The notes: generated from the sequence alone by a model not told the origin. 64,000 nt of DNA from Acetatifactor aquisgranensis (GCF_943193215.1 NZ_CALPDH010000019.1:1-64000); one strand, 5' to 3'. Counted from the first letter of the stretch, positions 33,539 to 42,854 are shown. Program-made: numbers and translations.

Positions 33539-35566
33539 ATGAACATAAGCGAACTGACAGATATGCTGGTGACATCCAGCCAGCAGTACAACCAGGCCAA
33601 ATTCAATCCCTGGTGGGAGGGGGACCACAAGGAGGCAATCTACAGATACAGCATTTTCTCCGAGAAAGATTTGGAGGGAGCCCGGGACTGCGTGGCGGGA
33701 TGCGGGAAAGAAGAAATCTTCTCCCCGGTGGGAGAGGTGGGGCTGACCCTGTTTCACCTGCTGGTTTGGCACAATTTCCAGGATGTGGTGAAAGACCTGC
33801 TTGACAGCGGAAAAGCTGGCAGAGATGAAGTCAACATGCCGGACGGCAAGGGCTACGGCCTTACCCCCCTTTTGCTGGCCTGCGCCTGCGGGAATGTGGC
33901 AATGGCCAGGCTTTTGCTGGAACACGGAGCGGACGGATCCGCCTGCGACGTCAGGGGCATGAACGGGTACCATTTCCTGGCGTATCCCAGGATTCCCGGG
34001 CTGGAGATGGACCACGCCTGCAGAGAGCGGAGCACGGAGCAGAGGAGGGAAATCGCCCGTCTGCTGAACTGCGACATCAATCAAAAAGACGAGGACGGGC
34101 TGACCCCTTTCGTGCGTATCCTGGCCAGCGAGTACAGTTCGGAGTATACATGTTCGCTGGTGGAGATTTTCCTGGAAAAGGGAGCGGCCACTGATTATGT
34201 GGACGAGGACGGCAATACGCTGCTGATGATGGCTCTGAGGAACCGCCACAGGACGGCGGCCGTTTTGCTGATGGAACGGTGCCCGGAGATGATAAATGCG
34301 GCCAACACGAAAGGCGATACCCCAATCGGCCATGCAATCTCTTTCCGAAACCAGGCTATGTACATAGCCCTGACTGACCATGGGGCGGTATCTGCTGAGG
34401 ACAGTCCCATGGAAATGTTCCCTCTGAGCCAGGTTGCCAGCAATGCCTTTGCCGATGTGCATGAGAACGATAAGGACGGCCGGAGCCTGGCTATGTACCT
34501 GGCGAAAAAGCTGATTCAGCAGGCAGACCCGGATGACGACGATGAAGTGGGCGAGGTCACGAATATCCTCCACAATGCCCTCATGGGAGACGAGGAGGCC
34601 GGCATCCTGGATGTGATCAAAGAGTCCGGCTATGATTTTACCATGCCGGTCCACTACCATGGCCGTTTGATCTGCCTGCGGGATGAATGCCTCTGTCCGG
34701 GATTTGGCATAGGGGTCCTCAGGAAGCTGGCTAAGCTTGGCGTGAATCTGGACAGGGCTGTGGTCAGGGGACGGACGCCGGCCAATATCATAGCATCCGA
34801 GAGCATCCGCGGCCTGCTGAGTGAGCCTTACTTCGAAGAGGCGGCAAAGCTGTTTTCCGGGGAATCTATGGAACAGCTGGACAGCCAGGGGGAGGCAGCC
34901 GTCCATCTGGCCGCCAGGGAGGGCCATGTGGGCATGCTCCGGGTGATGATAGAAAAAGGCGTGGACATGAACCTGGAGAAAGACACCCCGGCCCGGGCAG
35001 GGATGACGCCCCTCCACGAGGCCTGTGAGACAGGGAACCTGGAGGTGGTGAAACTGCTCATGGAAGCCGGGGCGGACGATACCGCAAAGGATGTGGAGGG
35101 TGAGACGCCCGCCCATTATGCGCTCCGGGAGAAGCGCAACAGCGACAGAGGGGACATGGAAAAGAAAGCCGCTGTCCTGAAAGAGCTGAAGAACCTGGAC
35201 ATCCCCAGGAACGACGGAAAGACGCCCCTGCTGCTGCTGCAGTATGTCCACAGGGATCTCCTGCCCATCTTCCTGGAAAGGGGAGTGGACTTGAACCACA
35301 GGGACAACGGGGGGAGGACTGCCATGATGCTCAATCCCGGCAAGGATATGGTAAAGGAGCTGATTCGGGCAGGCGCGGACGTGAACCTGGCGGATAATGA
35401 GGGCAATACCGCTCTGCACTATGCCCTGCAGGAGTACAGCGAGGGCACGGCCCGTTACCTGATCAAAAAAGGAGCCGATTACAACTGCGCCAACAATGAC
35501 GGCAAGACGGCTGCGGACATTGCGGTGGAGAGAGGCTTTGAGAGCGTGCTGGAGCTTATGGTGTAA
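33539..35566 (+). CDS. Large ankyrin-repeat protein
   Basis: 675 residues from ATG 33539 after GGGAGGCAG. The first about 60 residues are not ankyrin (NPWWEGDHKEAIYRYSIFSE). After that, ankyrin units recur over most of the length, for example YGLTPLLLACACGNVAMARL, QGEAAVHLAAREGHVGMLRV, GMTPLHEACETGNLEVVKLL and GNTALHYALQEYSEGTARYL. Some central units (about residues 270-430) are degenerate. No signal peptide or membrane segment is seen. It probably serves as a cytoplasmic protein-binding scaffold. It is unrelated in order of repeats to the ankyrin gene at 26.3 kb but may reflect the same kind of function. Confidence 0.94.
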   Translation: MNISELTDMLVTSSQQYNQAKFNPWWEGDHKEAIYRYSIFSEKDLEGARDCVAGCGKEEIFSPVGEVGLTLFHLLVWHNFQDVVKDLLDSGKAGRDEVNMPDGKGYGLTPLLLACACGNVAMARLLLEHGADGSACDVRGMNGYHFLAYPRIPGLEMDHACRERSTEQRREIARLLNCDINQKDEDGLTPFVRILASEYSSEYTCSLVEIFLEKGAATDYVDEDGNTLLMMALRNRHRTAAVLLMERCPEMINAANTKGDTPIGHAISFRNQAMYIALTDHGAVSAEDSPMEMFPLSQVASNAFADVHENDKDGRSLAMYLAKKLIQQADPDDDDEVGEVTNILHNALMGDEEAGILDVIKESGYDFTMPVHYHGRLICLRDECLCPGFGIGVLRKLAKLGVNLDRAVVRGRTPANIIASESIRGLLSEPYFEEAAKLFSGESMEQLDSQGEAAVHLAAREGHVGMLRVMIEKGVDMNLEKDTPARAGMTPLHEACETGNLEVVKLLMEAGADDTAKDVEGETPAHYALREKRNSDRGDMEKKAAVLKELKNLDIPRNDGKTPLLLLQYVHRDLLPIFLERGVDLNHRDNGGRTAMMLNPGKDMVKELIRAGADVNLADNEGNTALHYALQEYSEGTARYLIKKGADYNCANNDGKTAADIAVERGFESVLELMV

Positions 35567-35618
35567 GGCAGGTGCAGGCAGGGGCATGTCCGGAAGCGGG
35601 AGAGAACGGAGGGCTAAT

Positions 35619-36479
35619 ATGATTATCGATTTCCACACACATACATTTCCGGAAGAACTTGCCGGGCGGGCCATCGGAAAACTGGCCGCCAGTTCCAGGG
35701 CGAAGAACTATCTGGACGGGACGGCCGGCGCGCTGCGGGCTTCCATGAAAGAGGCCGGGGTGGATTATTCCGTGCTGCTGCCAGTGGTGACCAGAACAGG
35801 GCAGCAGGAAGACATCAACCGGGCCGCCATAGAGACGAACAGGCATTCCGGGGAGACGGGCCTGATATCTTTCGGCGGTATCCATCCGGAGAATGAGGAC
35901 TACAGGGAGATTCTGCGGTTCCTTGCAGGGAACGGCGTAAAGGGGATAAAGATTCATCCGGTCTTCCAGCGGGTCCCGATTGACGACATCCGGTATCTGC
36001 GGATTATAGAATGCGCCGATGAAAATGACATGGTTGTCATAACTCATGCGGGATACGACATCGGCTTCCCCGGGGAGGATTTTTCTTCAGTGGAGCGGAT
36101 GGAACGGATGCTGGACGCGGTAAAGCCGCGGAAGTTCGTGCTGGCCCATATGGGCGGATGGGACTGCTGGGAGGAGGTAGAGGAGCGCATCGCGGGCCGG
36201 GACGTATGGCTGGATACGGCGTTTTCCCTGCTGCCCATAGAGGCTGCTCCGGGCACGGTGCGCGGACCTGAGGAGAACCCGCCGCTGTCCCGGGAGCAGT
36301 TCCTGCGGGTGGTGCGCAGACATGGCGTGGAGAGGATTCTCTTCGGCACGGACAGCCCCTGGAGCGGGCAGCGGGAGATGGTGGCGGCTGTCCGGGGCAG
36401 CGGGCTTGACGCTGGGGAGCAGGCGGCTGTCCTTGGGGGGAATGGGGCCGCGCTGCTGGGTTTGCGCTGTTCCTTTTAG
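35619..36479 (+). CDS. Amidohydrolase family (metal-dependent TIM-barrel) protein
   Basis: 286 residues; ATG 35619 follows ACGGAGGG, so the longer frame from 35496, which overlaps the ankyrin gene, is rejected. MIIDFHTHTFPEELAG carries the HxH metal site. GIKIHPVFQRVPIDD, VITHAGYDI, VLAHMGGWDCWEEVEE and ILFGTDSPW supply the remaining His and Asp ligands. This is the amidohydrolase-2 / TatD-like class: hydrolases, decarboxylases or lactonases. It lies 50 bp after the ankyrin gene and may be in its operon. Substrate unknown. Confidence 0.9.
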   Translation: MIIDFHTHTFPEELAGRAIGKLAASSRAKNYLDGTAGALRASMKEAGVDYSVLLPVVTRTGQQEDINRAAIETNRHSGETGLISFGGIHPENEDYREILRFLAGNGVKGIKIHPVFQRVPIDDIRYLRIIECADENDMVVITHAGYDIGFPGEDFSSVERMERMLDAVKPRKFVLAHMGGWDCWEEVEERIAGRDVWLDTAFSLLPIEAAPGTVRGPEENPPLSREQFLRVVRRHGVERILFGTDSPWSGQREMVAAVRGSGLDAGEQAAVLGGNGAALLGLRCSF

Positions 36480-36487
36480 ACAAAGAA

Positions 36488-36515
36488 AAATGCCTGTGCC
36501 GCAGCACAGGCATTT
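36488..36515. terminator. Bidirectional terminator between convergent genes
   Basis: aaatgcctgtgc (36488-36499) and gcacaggcattt (36504-36515) form a perfect 12-bp stem with a cgca loop. On the minus strand it is followed by a run of five T, serving the surface-protein gene; on the plus strand it serves the amidohydrolase gene. Confidence 0.9.
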
Positions 36516-36529
36516 ACTTTCGGTCAGAT

Positions 36530-39448
36530 TTATTTAACTGATTTCTTTTGAATCTGGTAGACTATGGCTCCTGCCGCCGCGATTCCGACAGCGCCAATTA
36601 ATAGCAGCCATATAAGGTTCGGGCCGTTTCCGTCTTTCTGTAATCGGGCATCGCCGGATGCATCGATTGCAAGATCGGATTCACCGGTTTTGGGAGACTG
36701 TGCTTCTGTCCCTTGTGGGCTGGCGCTGTCAGCAGATGTGGTTTTGCTGCTGTCTCCGGAAGAAGCCCCGCTGTTGCTTTCACCCATGATATTGTTGTTG
36801 ACAACGATGACATAATCTGAAGCATGGGTAAATATCAGGTTGGCGATGCCATTCTCGTCTATCTGGTCAGCGGTAACGAACTCAAGTCTGTCAGCGCTTT
36901 CGCTATAATAGAAGAGGTTTGCGTACAATCCCGCATTTGCCGGATCCATATTGATTGTAAGCACGGCGCTGTAGCCAAAATCACCGCTGTGGGCAAGGCT
37001 GAGCTGTGTCGTCTGATGATCTGCCGCCACATCGTTCACGATATTCTCCGGAATGGCTGAGGTCCCCACCTGTATGGAAAAATCCACATCGCCTGCATGA
37101 TCTGCCGCAACATCCTTGCCGTTTACGGACCAGATGATTCCGTTGCCCATATCAAAGGAAATAATGACATCCTGTCCTTTCACATTGTCAAGTACATCTC
37201 CGGGTACGACAGATGCACCATTCATGTTCACGATAATCTGCTTTCCTTCAGGAGCATTTGCAGCCTCTTCCTTGATGGCATCCCATCCCGCCTTACCGGA
37301 TCCGCCGACAATAGATGGAATCATTGTGTCAGGCGTGGCCGTGGGAACTGGAGGCGGTGTCTGCGCCGGACTTGCCGTGGGTGCCGGAGCCGGTGTAGGA
37401 TTCGGAGCTGCCGTGGGCGCCGGAGCCGGTGTAGGATTCGGAGCTGCCGTGGGCGCCGGAGCCGGTGTAGGATTCGGAGCTGCCGTAGGCGCCGGAGCCG
37501 GTGTAGGATTCGGAGCTGCCGTAGGCGCCGGCGTAGCTGTGGGCGCCGGAGCGGGTGTAGGCTCCGGCGCTGTAGTAGGCGCAGGTGTCGCCGGCGGTTC
37601 CGGGCTGTACTCATAATGGATAGTCATCTTTGACACTGCAGATGCCGTATCGCCTATTTTGCTGATGCTGTTCCACTGGACTTCGGTGCCGGTAAAGTAT
37701 ATATCAGTCACCCCGCAAGCTGAAAATGCAGCCATCCCTATTGTCGTTACGCTTTTCGGTATTACGACAGCGGTAAGGCGGGAACAGGAAGCGAATGCTG
37801 CCCCGCCGATGCTTTCCGCCCCTTGCGGAATTTCCACTCTGGCTAGCATCAGACAATTCTGGAACATACCCTCGCCAATGCGGTCTGTGCTTTGGGGCAG
37901 TGTTACGCTTGTCAGATAGTAGCATTGTGTAAACAGATTGTCGCCCATCTTTACCTTCTTGCTGCCAGGAGCAAAGGTGGCACTTGTCATTTTCCCGCAC
38001 TGGAAAAATGCTCCGGCTCCCACCTCCCCGATGCTGGCCGGCAAGGCTATAGAAGTGAGGCTTGCGCAGCTGCAGAAAGCATTTTGCTTGATTGTCTCTA
38101 CTCCTTCGGAGACGGAGACGGAATTAAGGTTCTGGCACTCGCGGAAAGCGCTGTCTCCGATGGTCTTCACACCGGAGGGAATAGTAACGGAAATAATCGA
38201 AGACCTGAGGAAAGCGCTGTTGCCGATGGCTGTCACGCTGGAGGCAATCTCTGCGCTGAGGACTCCGCAGTCCCGGAAAGCGCAGGAACCGATGCTGGTA
38301 ACGCCATTTCCGATAACGACTTTCCGGATTTGGCTGCTGTTATTGCTCCACGGCTGTTCGCTGGCGCTGCTGAAATCCGGCATAGCCCCGCTGCCGGAGA
38401 TGGTCAGCGTTCCCGCCTTTGTCAGATTCCAGGAAAGGCCTCCGTCAAGAATTCCGGATGCAACCGATACACTGGCTTCCGGATCGTCCGGTGGGATATA
38501 GCCTTCCGGATAACGGGTGATATAATGGCTGGTATTGCTCATCACCTCTGCCTTTGAAATCGCTCTCCCCCAATGGATTTTGCCCTGATGGTCTCCGGTG
38601 CTGATGTTTCCTTCGGCGACGATTACGCCCACATCGCTTACTTCAAGTACGATTACAGTATGAGCGTCATTGTTCACCCGCAGGATATCTCCCGCTTTTA
38701 TATCCGCAAATGTGAACCCGCCCGCAGCGTACATCCTGCCCGGCAGGCTGCCGAATGCCGCGTCGCTGAGTATGAAAGCGAAAGCTACGCAGCCCACGGC
38801 GGAGATATTCTTCCCGTCCAGGGTTCCGCCTTTCCAATGGTAATATCCCTTGGAGTCCGAATAGGGCTCATCGTTGGTCCAAAGCGTTCCCTCTTTATAT
38901 GCGTCCTGGTCTTTCAGCGCGATCATAGCCGCATAGGCTTCCGCCGGGGCAGGGACTGCGCCATCCGCAGCAGTCTGTAAGGATACGGATTCTGCCGCAG
39001 AAATCTCCTCCTGCGGAGCGTCTGTCTCCTGGGTTCGTGTGTCCTCCTCCTGTGGCAGGGTGTTCTCTTCCTGCGTCAGAGTGCCGTTTTCCTGTGGAGG
39101 GGTGTCTTCCTTCTGCGTCAGAGTGTCCTCCTCCTGTGGCAAGGTGTTCTCTTCCTGAGTCAGAGTGTCTGCATTCTGTGGAGGAGCGTCGTTCTCCTGT
39201 GGCAAGTTATCCTCTCCCTGCGTCAGAGCGTCTGCCTCCTGCGGCGGGGTTTCCTCCTGTGGCAAGGTGTCCGCCTCCTGTGTCACAGTCTCATCCTGCG
39301 CCAGAGCGTCTGCCTCCTGCTTCAGGGTGTCCTCCGGCAGAGTGGTTTCCTCCCGCGGCAAAGCCTCCTCCGGCTCTGCGGATACCACTGACTGGAAAGA
39401 AATGGCCAGACACAGTGCCAGGACTAGCGAAATGATTCGTCGTTTCAA
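36530..39448 (-). CDS. Cell-surface BspA-like leucine-rich-repeat protein with CHAP-like domain and low-complexity arms
   Basis: 972 residues on the minus strand. The start is TTG 39448, fixed by GAGGAGG (39457-39463) 8 nt upstream; no suitable ATG exists. Order of parts: signal peptide (RRIISLVLALCLAISFQSVVSA); an acidic arm of about 120 residues made of decapeptide-like units such as LPQEEDTLTQ; a CHAP/NlpC-like domain (about 175-320) with AVGCVAFAF, DAHTVIVLEV and VAEGN as candidate Cys, His and Asn; LRR_5 repeats (about 335-610) such as IPSGVKTIGDSAFRECQNL; a Pro/Thr/Ala arm of 12-residue repeats; a globular domain; SPKTGES; and a final membrane helix with KKSVK. It is secreted and anchored. 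Likely roles are wall binding or peptidoglycan cleavage plus host or matrix adhesion. Confidence 0.93.
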   Translation of the reverse strand: MKRRIISLVLALCLAISFQSVVSAEPEEALPREETTLPEDTLKQEADALAQDETVTQEADTLPQEETPPQEADALTQGEDNLPQENDAPPQNADTLTQEENTLPQEEDTLTQKEDTPPQENGTLTQEENTLPQEEDTRTQETDAPQEEISAAESVSLQTAADGAVPAPAEAYAAMIALKDQDAYKEGTLWTNDEPYSDSKGYYHWKGGTLDGKNISAVGCVAFAFILSDAAFGSLPGRMYAAGGFTFADIKAGDILRVNNDAHTVIVLEVSDVGVIVAEGNISTGDHQGKIHWGRAISKAEVMSNTSHYITRYPEGYIPPDDPEASVSVASGILDGGLSWNLTKAGTLTISGSGAMPDFSSASEQPWSNNSSQIRKVVIGNGVTSIGSCAFRDCGVLSAEIASSVTAIGNSAFLRSSIISVTIPSGVKTIGDSAFRECQNLNSVSVSEGVETIKQNAFCSCASLTSIALPASIGEVGAGAFFQCGKMTSATFAPGSKKVKMGDNLFTQCYYLTSVTLPQSTDRIGEGMFQNCLMLARVEIPQGAESIGGAAFASCSRLTAVVIPKSVTTIGMAAFSACGVTDIYFTGTEVQWNSISKIGDTASAVSKMTIHYEYSPEPPATPAPTTAPEPTPAPAPTATPAPTAAPNPTPAPAPTAAPNPTPAPAPTAAPNPTPAPAPTAAPNPTPAPAPTASPAQTPPPVPTATPDTMIPSIVGGSGKAGWDAIKEEAANAPEGKQIIVNMNGASVVPGDVLDNVKGQDVIISFDMGNGIIWSVNGKDVAADHAGDVDFSIQVGTSAIPENIVNDVAADHQTTQLSLAHSGDFGYSAVLTINMDPANAGLYANLFYYSESADRLEFVTADQIDENGIANLIFTHASDYVIVVNNNIMGESNSGASSGDSSKTTSADSASPQGTEAQSPKTGESDLAIDASGDARLQKDGNGPNLIWLLLIGAVGIAAAGAIVYQIQKKSVK
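37392..37535 (-). repeat. 36-bp tandem repeat, four units, coding for the Pro/Ala/Thr arm
   Basis: Units start at 37392, 37428, 37464 and 37500; the first two or three are nearly identical and the last diverges at its end. Each codes for 12 residues of the type APNPTPAPAPTA on the minus strand, so copy changes alter arm length without a frameshift. Confidence 0.95.
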
Positions 39449-39617
39449 TTTCGTAACCTCCTCAAGTTTTGTTATAGGAGAATTTTACCTTTTGATGCTC
39501 CCCCCCTTATAAATATATCGCTTCTATTTTGTCCTGTCAATGAGTGTAAAACGGTATCAAAGCATGAATTTCACTGGAATTCTGTACTGTTTTCCATGGG
39601 AGGCGGGAGCTTTCCGT

Positions 39618-39962
39618 TTACGATGCACCTTTTCCCCTGTTTTTGTCTCCCCATTCACACATCCCGTCCAAAAGGGGAATCAAAGACCTGCCGCGCTCCG
39701 TCAGGCTATATTCCACTTTTGGGGGAATCTGCGGATATTCCTCCCGATGGACCAGGCAGTCCGCCTCCAGTTCCTTCAGCGTGGCGCTCAACGTCTTATA
39801 GGAAATTCCCCCAATGTATTTTTTTATCTCGTTGAACCGAACCACGCCGAATTCCATCAGCGTATAAAGAATCGTCATTTTATATTTTCCGCTGATCAGC
39901 GACAATGTATAGCTGAATCCCGTGTCGCTGAGCGTTTCCGCCGATATGCATCTCTTGTCCAT
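39618..39962 (-). CDS. HxlR-family winged-helix regulator
   Basis: 114 residues on the minus strand, ATG 39962 after AAAAGGAGAGTG. The HxlR core is clear: TLSLISGKYKMTILYTLMEF, then RFNEIKKYIGGISYKTLSAT, LKELEADCLVHREEY, and VEYSLTERGRSLIPLLDGMC with the final W-G-D. One N-terminal Cys (residue 5) could serve in redox or quinone sensing, as in YodB/HypR relatives. It is divergent from the FMN reductase gene, and a palindrome in the shared 220-bp region is a likely binding site. It probably represses that reductase gene. Confidence 0.93.
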   Translation of the reverse strand: MDKRCISAETLSDTGFSYTLSLISGKYKMTILYTLMEFGVVRFNEIKKYIGGISYKTLSATLKELEADCLVHREEYPQIPPKVEYSLTERGRSLIPLLDGMCEWGDKNRGKGAS

Positions 39963-40000
39963 GTAACACTCTCCTTTTAGTAAGTATATGGTGTAATTGT

Positions 40001-40013
40001 AAGTACTGTACTT
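40001..40013. promoter_or_regulatory. Perfect 13-bp palindrome, candidate HxlR operator
   Basis: aagtactgtactt (aagtac / gtactt around one base) lies between the divergent HxlR and FMN reductase genes, with further gtaag/gtac-like half sites at about 39980 and 40030. Confidence 0.5.
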
Positions 40014-40183
40014 TTATGTGCGTACTTGTTTTTGATTCCATTCTGGTTATAATTATAATATTCGCAGCGGGAAAAGTCAATCTCAGCGGGAAAGGCCGTA
40101 CCCGCGGCAACGAGACGCCGACAGCCAGGGCAATATGCCCATGCAGTCGGCAGAAAAAATATAAAACGAAGAGGAGAATGGTT

Positions 40184-40735
40184 ATGGGCAAAAATATCGT
40201 GGTACTGAACGGCAGTCCCCGCAAGAACGGCAATACAGCGGGGCTGGTGAAAGAATTTACAAAAGGGGCGCAGGAAGCCGGACATACGGTGACGGAGTTC
40301 TTCCTTTCCGGGATGGACATCCACGGCTGCAAAGGGTGCTTCGGCGGCCACAGCAGCCGGGAATGTCCCTGCGTACAGAAAGACGACATGAACCAAATCT
40401 ATCCGGCGGTCAGGGAGTGCGATGTGATTGTGCTGGCCACCCCATTGTACTACTGGAATATGAGCGGCCAGCTCCGCACCGCTGTAGACCGGCTCTTCGC
40501 TCTGGAGGAAGGGGACGGGAATCTTCTGCGCGGCCACGGCCGGGCCTCCGCCCTGCTGATGGCGGCAGAGGGAAACGGCTTTGAGGATGTGCTGCTCTAT
40601 TACGACCATTTGACGGGACACCTGAAGTGGGAGAATCTGGGACATGTCCTGGCTGGCGGAAACGGCGATATAGGCGACATCAAGGGCAAGCCGGAGCTGG
40701 GGCAGGCTTACGAGCTGGGCAAATCAATCCGGTAA
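40184..40735 (+). CDS. NADPH-dependent FMN reductase / flavodoxin-fold oxidoreductase
   Basis: 183 residues; ATG 40184 is 7 nt after GAGGAG, with ATG 40178 a close alternative. The longer frame back to 40016 crosses the operator and is rejected. VVLNGSPRKNGNTAGLVKEF is the phosphate-binding loop for FMN. GCKGCFGG and CPCVQKDDM carry the cysteines usual in this iron-sulfur-flavoprotein-like group. VIVLATPLYYWNMSGQLRTAVDRL is the flavin-ring loop region. The pairing with a redox-type HxlR regulator suggests quinone, nitro-compound or electrophile detoxification. Confidence 0.92.
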   Translation: MGKNIVVLNGSPRKNGNTAGLVKEFTKGAQEAGHTVTEFFLSGMDIHGCKGCFGGHSSRECPCVQKDDMNQIYPAVRECDVIVLATPLYYWNMSGQLRTAVDRLFALEEGDGNLLRGHGRASALLMAAEGNGFEDVLLYYDHLTGHLKWENLGHVLAGGNGDIGDIKGKPELGQAYELGKSIR

Positions 40736-40889
40736 GCGCACAAGAACACCTTTTTACCTCCTGCATTAGAAATGGTGCGTTTATTTCAAGATGCCGGGGC
40801 AGAACCACCAGCCAAAGTAGAACCACGTATTTTCGGGAATTAAGGATAAGTGTATTACCATTCTGCCCGACGACGGCATCTACGGCATT

Positions 40890-42854
40890 TTACTCCAATA
40901 CCACCATCTGATGGCAGCAGACTTTTGCAACCGTGAATTCCACGGTTCCATCCTTTTGGGTAAAGGGAATCTCTTCCCTCTGGGGAGCCAGATACACCCG
41001 TTTTATGGCTTTCGGCAGCCGGAGCCGGACGCTTACGTCATGGACAGGTGTAATATCCTCTATGACCTCCACGCCGCTGCCCCGCTTTACCGGAACCGCG
41101 TAGAGCAGATGGCTGACATATCTGCCCGCCTGCTCCATCAGTGTGGCCACCCCCTGCGCCCCCAGCGTGGTCTCCAGGGTCTTGCCCCCGCCCAGCAGCA
41201 CGTCCAGGGCATGCTGGACCATCCGCTTGGAAATCAGGGCTCCGTGCTCCGCGTATTCGGAGAACACCTGCCAGCCGATGTAGATGCCGTCCTTTCCCCG
41301 CACCATTCCGGGTCCTGCGGCCTCTCCCGAATCCGGAGTGTGCTGATGGGAACAAAAATGCTCTGCCGTCCGGTTGAAATAGGGAACTTCCTGGCGTCCC
41401 AGAGAAGCGCCTGCGGACAGGGAAATCATTTCAGCCTGGGAGTACAGCACATAAGCGGTATCAAAAAGCCCTTGCATTTCGAAATCGGGCCGGAAGTAGC
41501 AGGGCATGCAGGGGGATTCCCTGAGATAATCCGCCCCGAAGTCAAATGCGAAGGTGTCGCTGTCTTCCCATAATCCCGACTTTCCGGAAGCCAGGATTTT
41601 GCCGCCCTTTTCCAGGAACGGGTCCAGCTTTTCCCGTAAGGCGGGCGTGATGCGCTCGCAGTCTGGGAGGATGACCACCTTATAGCCGCTTATGTCGGAC
41701 TCCGCGTCGATTACATCGAACAGGTAATGCCCTTCCAGGAGCATCCGCACCGCGCCCGCATCGGAATTCGGGTTCCGCTCTCCCTGGCCGCTTTCGACGA
41801 AGCTGGAATAGGCCTGGCAGGAGAACAGAGCGATGTCCGCCACCGGCTTCACGTTGTCCAGCCATTCCTCCTTTTCCTCCAGCTCCTGATAGGCGGCGCC
41901 AATCAGCCTGTAGGTGGCCATGTCCATCTCGCCCTGGGGATGCAGTTGGTCGCCGATAGAACTCTTCGCCCCGTTGGCGGCGGCCAGGCTTACCTCATAC
42001 CGCAGCGCATTGGGATGCTTGAAGCCGCCGAACTCGCCCCAGGTGCCGTGGAACTTGCCGGTCATGCCCAGATAGTCCAGGCCAAGCTGCTGCACATACC
42101 TGGCGGAGAGGGGAAAGTGGTCATAGCCCCAGCCGCCGGTGGGCAGGCTCTCCAACTCCAGGTGGGAGTTCCTGTAAGCCAGGTCCCGCCGTCCACGCTG
42201 GATATGTCCGCTGTTGTGGAAGACGGGGAGGCCGGGGCGGATCCGGTCAACGGTTTCCCGCACCTTTGCCGTGTAATTGGCATAGACCCGTTCACCCAGT
42301 TCCAGGACAGCACTGTCGTCAAGAGGGTCTTTGCCCTCCTCCAAAAGCGTGCGGGTGCAGTACTGGCAGTGACATCTGCGCACCCCCACGATATCCAGGA
42401 AGATGCCGTCCGCGTCATAATTCTTTACCACCTCCTCGATCTGGGCCAGCAGATAGTCCAGATAGGGAGAGTTGAAGCAGAACAGATGGTAGCGGGGCGT
42501 GGTGAAATCCGGGAGCGCCAGCCTGCCGTCCTCCTTGCCCACCACCAGCCACTCCGGGTGGCGCAGGGCCATCTTCTCGTCGAACCCGGCCGAGAGGTAG
42601 ACCGGCGTCCTGACTCCGATTTCGTGGGCCGCCTCTATCTGTGCGCCCAGCAGGTCGAAATCCAGACCAGGGTGGATCTGGTTTGCCTTGGAGGGGTGGT
42701 AGGCCCAGCCGTGGTGGCATTTGGAGAAGACAGTGACGGAGTTCACATGGCCTGTCTTCAGTGCCTTTTGGAACTGCGCTTTGCTGAAGCTGCTTCCGAT
42801 ACCGGGTATTTTTCCGCTGGTATGGAAGTCCAGGTGTACTTGACGGAAATTCAT
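40890..42854 (-). CDS. GHL6 / beta-galactosidase-trimerisation-like glycoside hydrolase
   Basis: 654 residues on the minus strand from ATG 42854 after AAGGAGGAAATCTC; a longer frame from 42986 is rejected. The N-terminal about 350 residues form a TIM barrel (FRQVHLDFHTSGKIPGIG, VTVFSKCHHGWAYHPSK, VYLSAGFDEKMALRHPEW). DADGIFLDIVG provides a candidate catalytic Asp and is followed by a C-x-C-x2-C cluster. Residues about 380-600 resemble the beta-galactosidase trimerisation (Rossmann-like) domain, and a small beta domain ends the protein. No signal peptide. Family members of the GHL6 type are hypothetical glycosidases, related to fucosidase- or galactosidase-like barrels. Next to a decayed rhamnosidase, so plant or host glycan use is likely. 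Confidence 0.82.
   Translation of the reverse strand: MNFRQVHLDFHTSGKIPGIGSSFSKAQFQKALKTGHVNSVTVFSKCHHGWAYHPSKANQIHPGLDFDLLGAQIEAAHEIGVRTPVYLSAGFDEKMALRHPEWLVVGKEDGRLALPDFTTPRYHLFCFNSPYLDYLLAQIEEVVKNYDADGIFLDIVGVRRCHCQYCTRTLLEEGKDPLDDSAVLELGERVYANYTAKVRETVDRIRPGLPVFHNSGHIQRGRRDLAYRNSHLELESLPTGGWGYDHFPLSARYVQQLGLDYLGMTGKFHGTWGEFGGFKHPNALRYEVSLAAANGAKSSIGDQLHPQGEMDMATYRLIGAAYQELEEKEEWLDNVKPVADIALFSCQAYSSFVESGQGERNPNSDAGAVRMLLEGHYLFDVIDAESDISGYKVVILPDCERITPALREKLDPFLEKGGKILASGKSGLWEDSDTFAFDFGADYLRESPCMPCYFRPDFEMQGLFDTAYVLYSQAEMISLSAGASLGRQEVPYFNRTAEHFCSHQHTPDSGEAAGPGMVRGKDGIYIGWQVFSEYAEHGALISKRMVQHALDVLLGGGKTLETTLGAQGVATLMEQAGRYVSHLLYAVPVKRGSGVEVIEDITPVHDVSVRLRLPKAIKRVYLAPQREEIPFTQKDGTVEFTVAKVCCHQMVVLE

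Noticed and set aside
33326..35674. A 782-residue minus-strand frame opposite the ankyrin gene
   Set aside because: Shadow of the repeat gene; repeated codon structure keeps the opposite frame open.
37092..37616. Gly/Ala- or Arg/Cys-rich plus-strand frames
   Set aside because: Antisense to the Pro/Thr/Ala repeats of the surface protein; no ribosome site.
39037..39512. Cys/Pro-rich plus-strand frames resembling a repetitive secreted peptide
   Set aside because: They are antisense to the acidic repeat arm of the surface protein; the apparent repeat comes from the coding repeat on the other strand.
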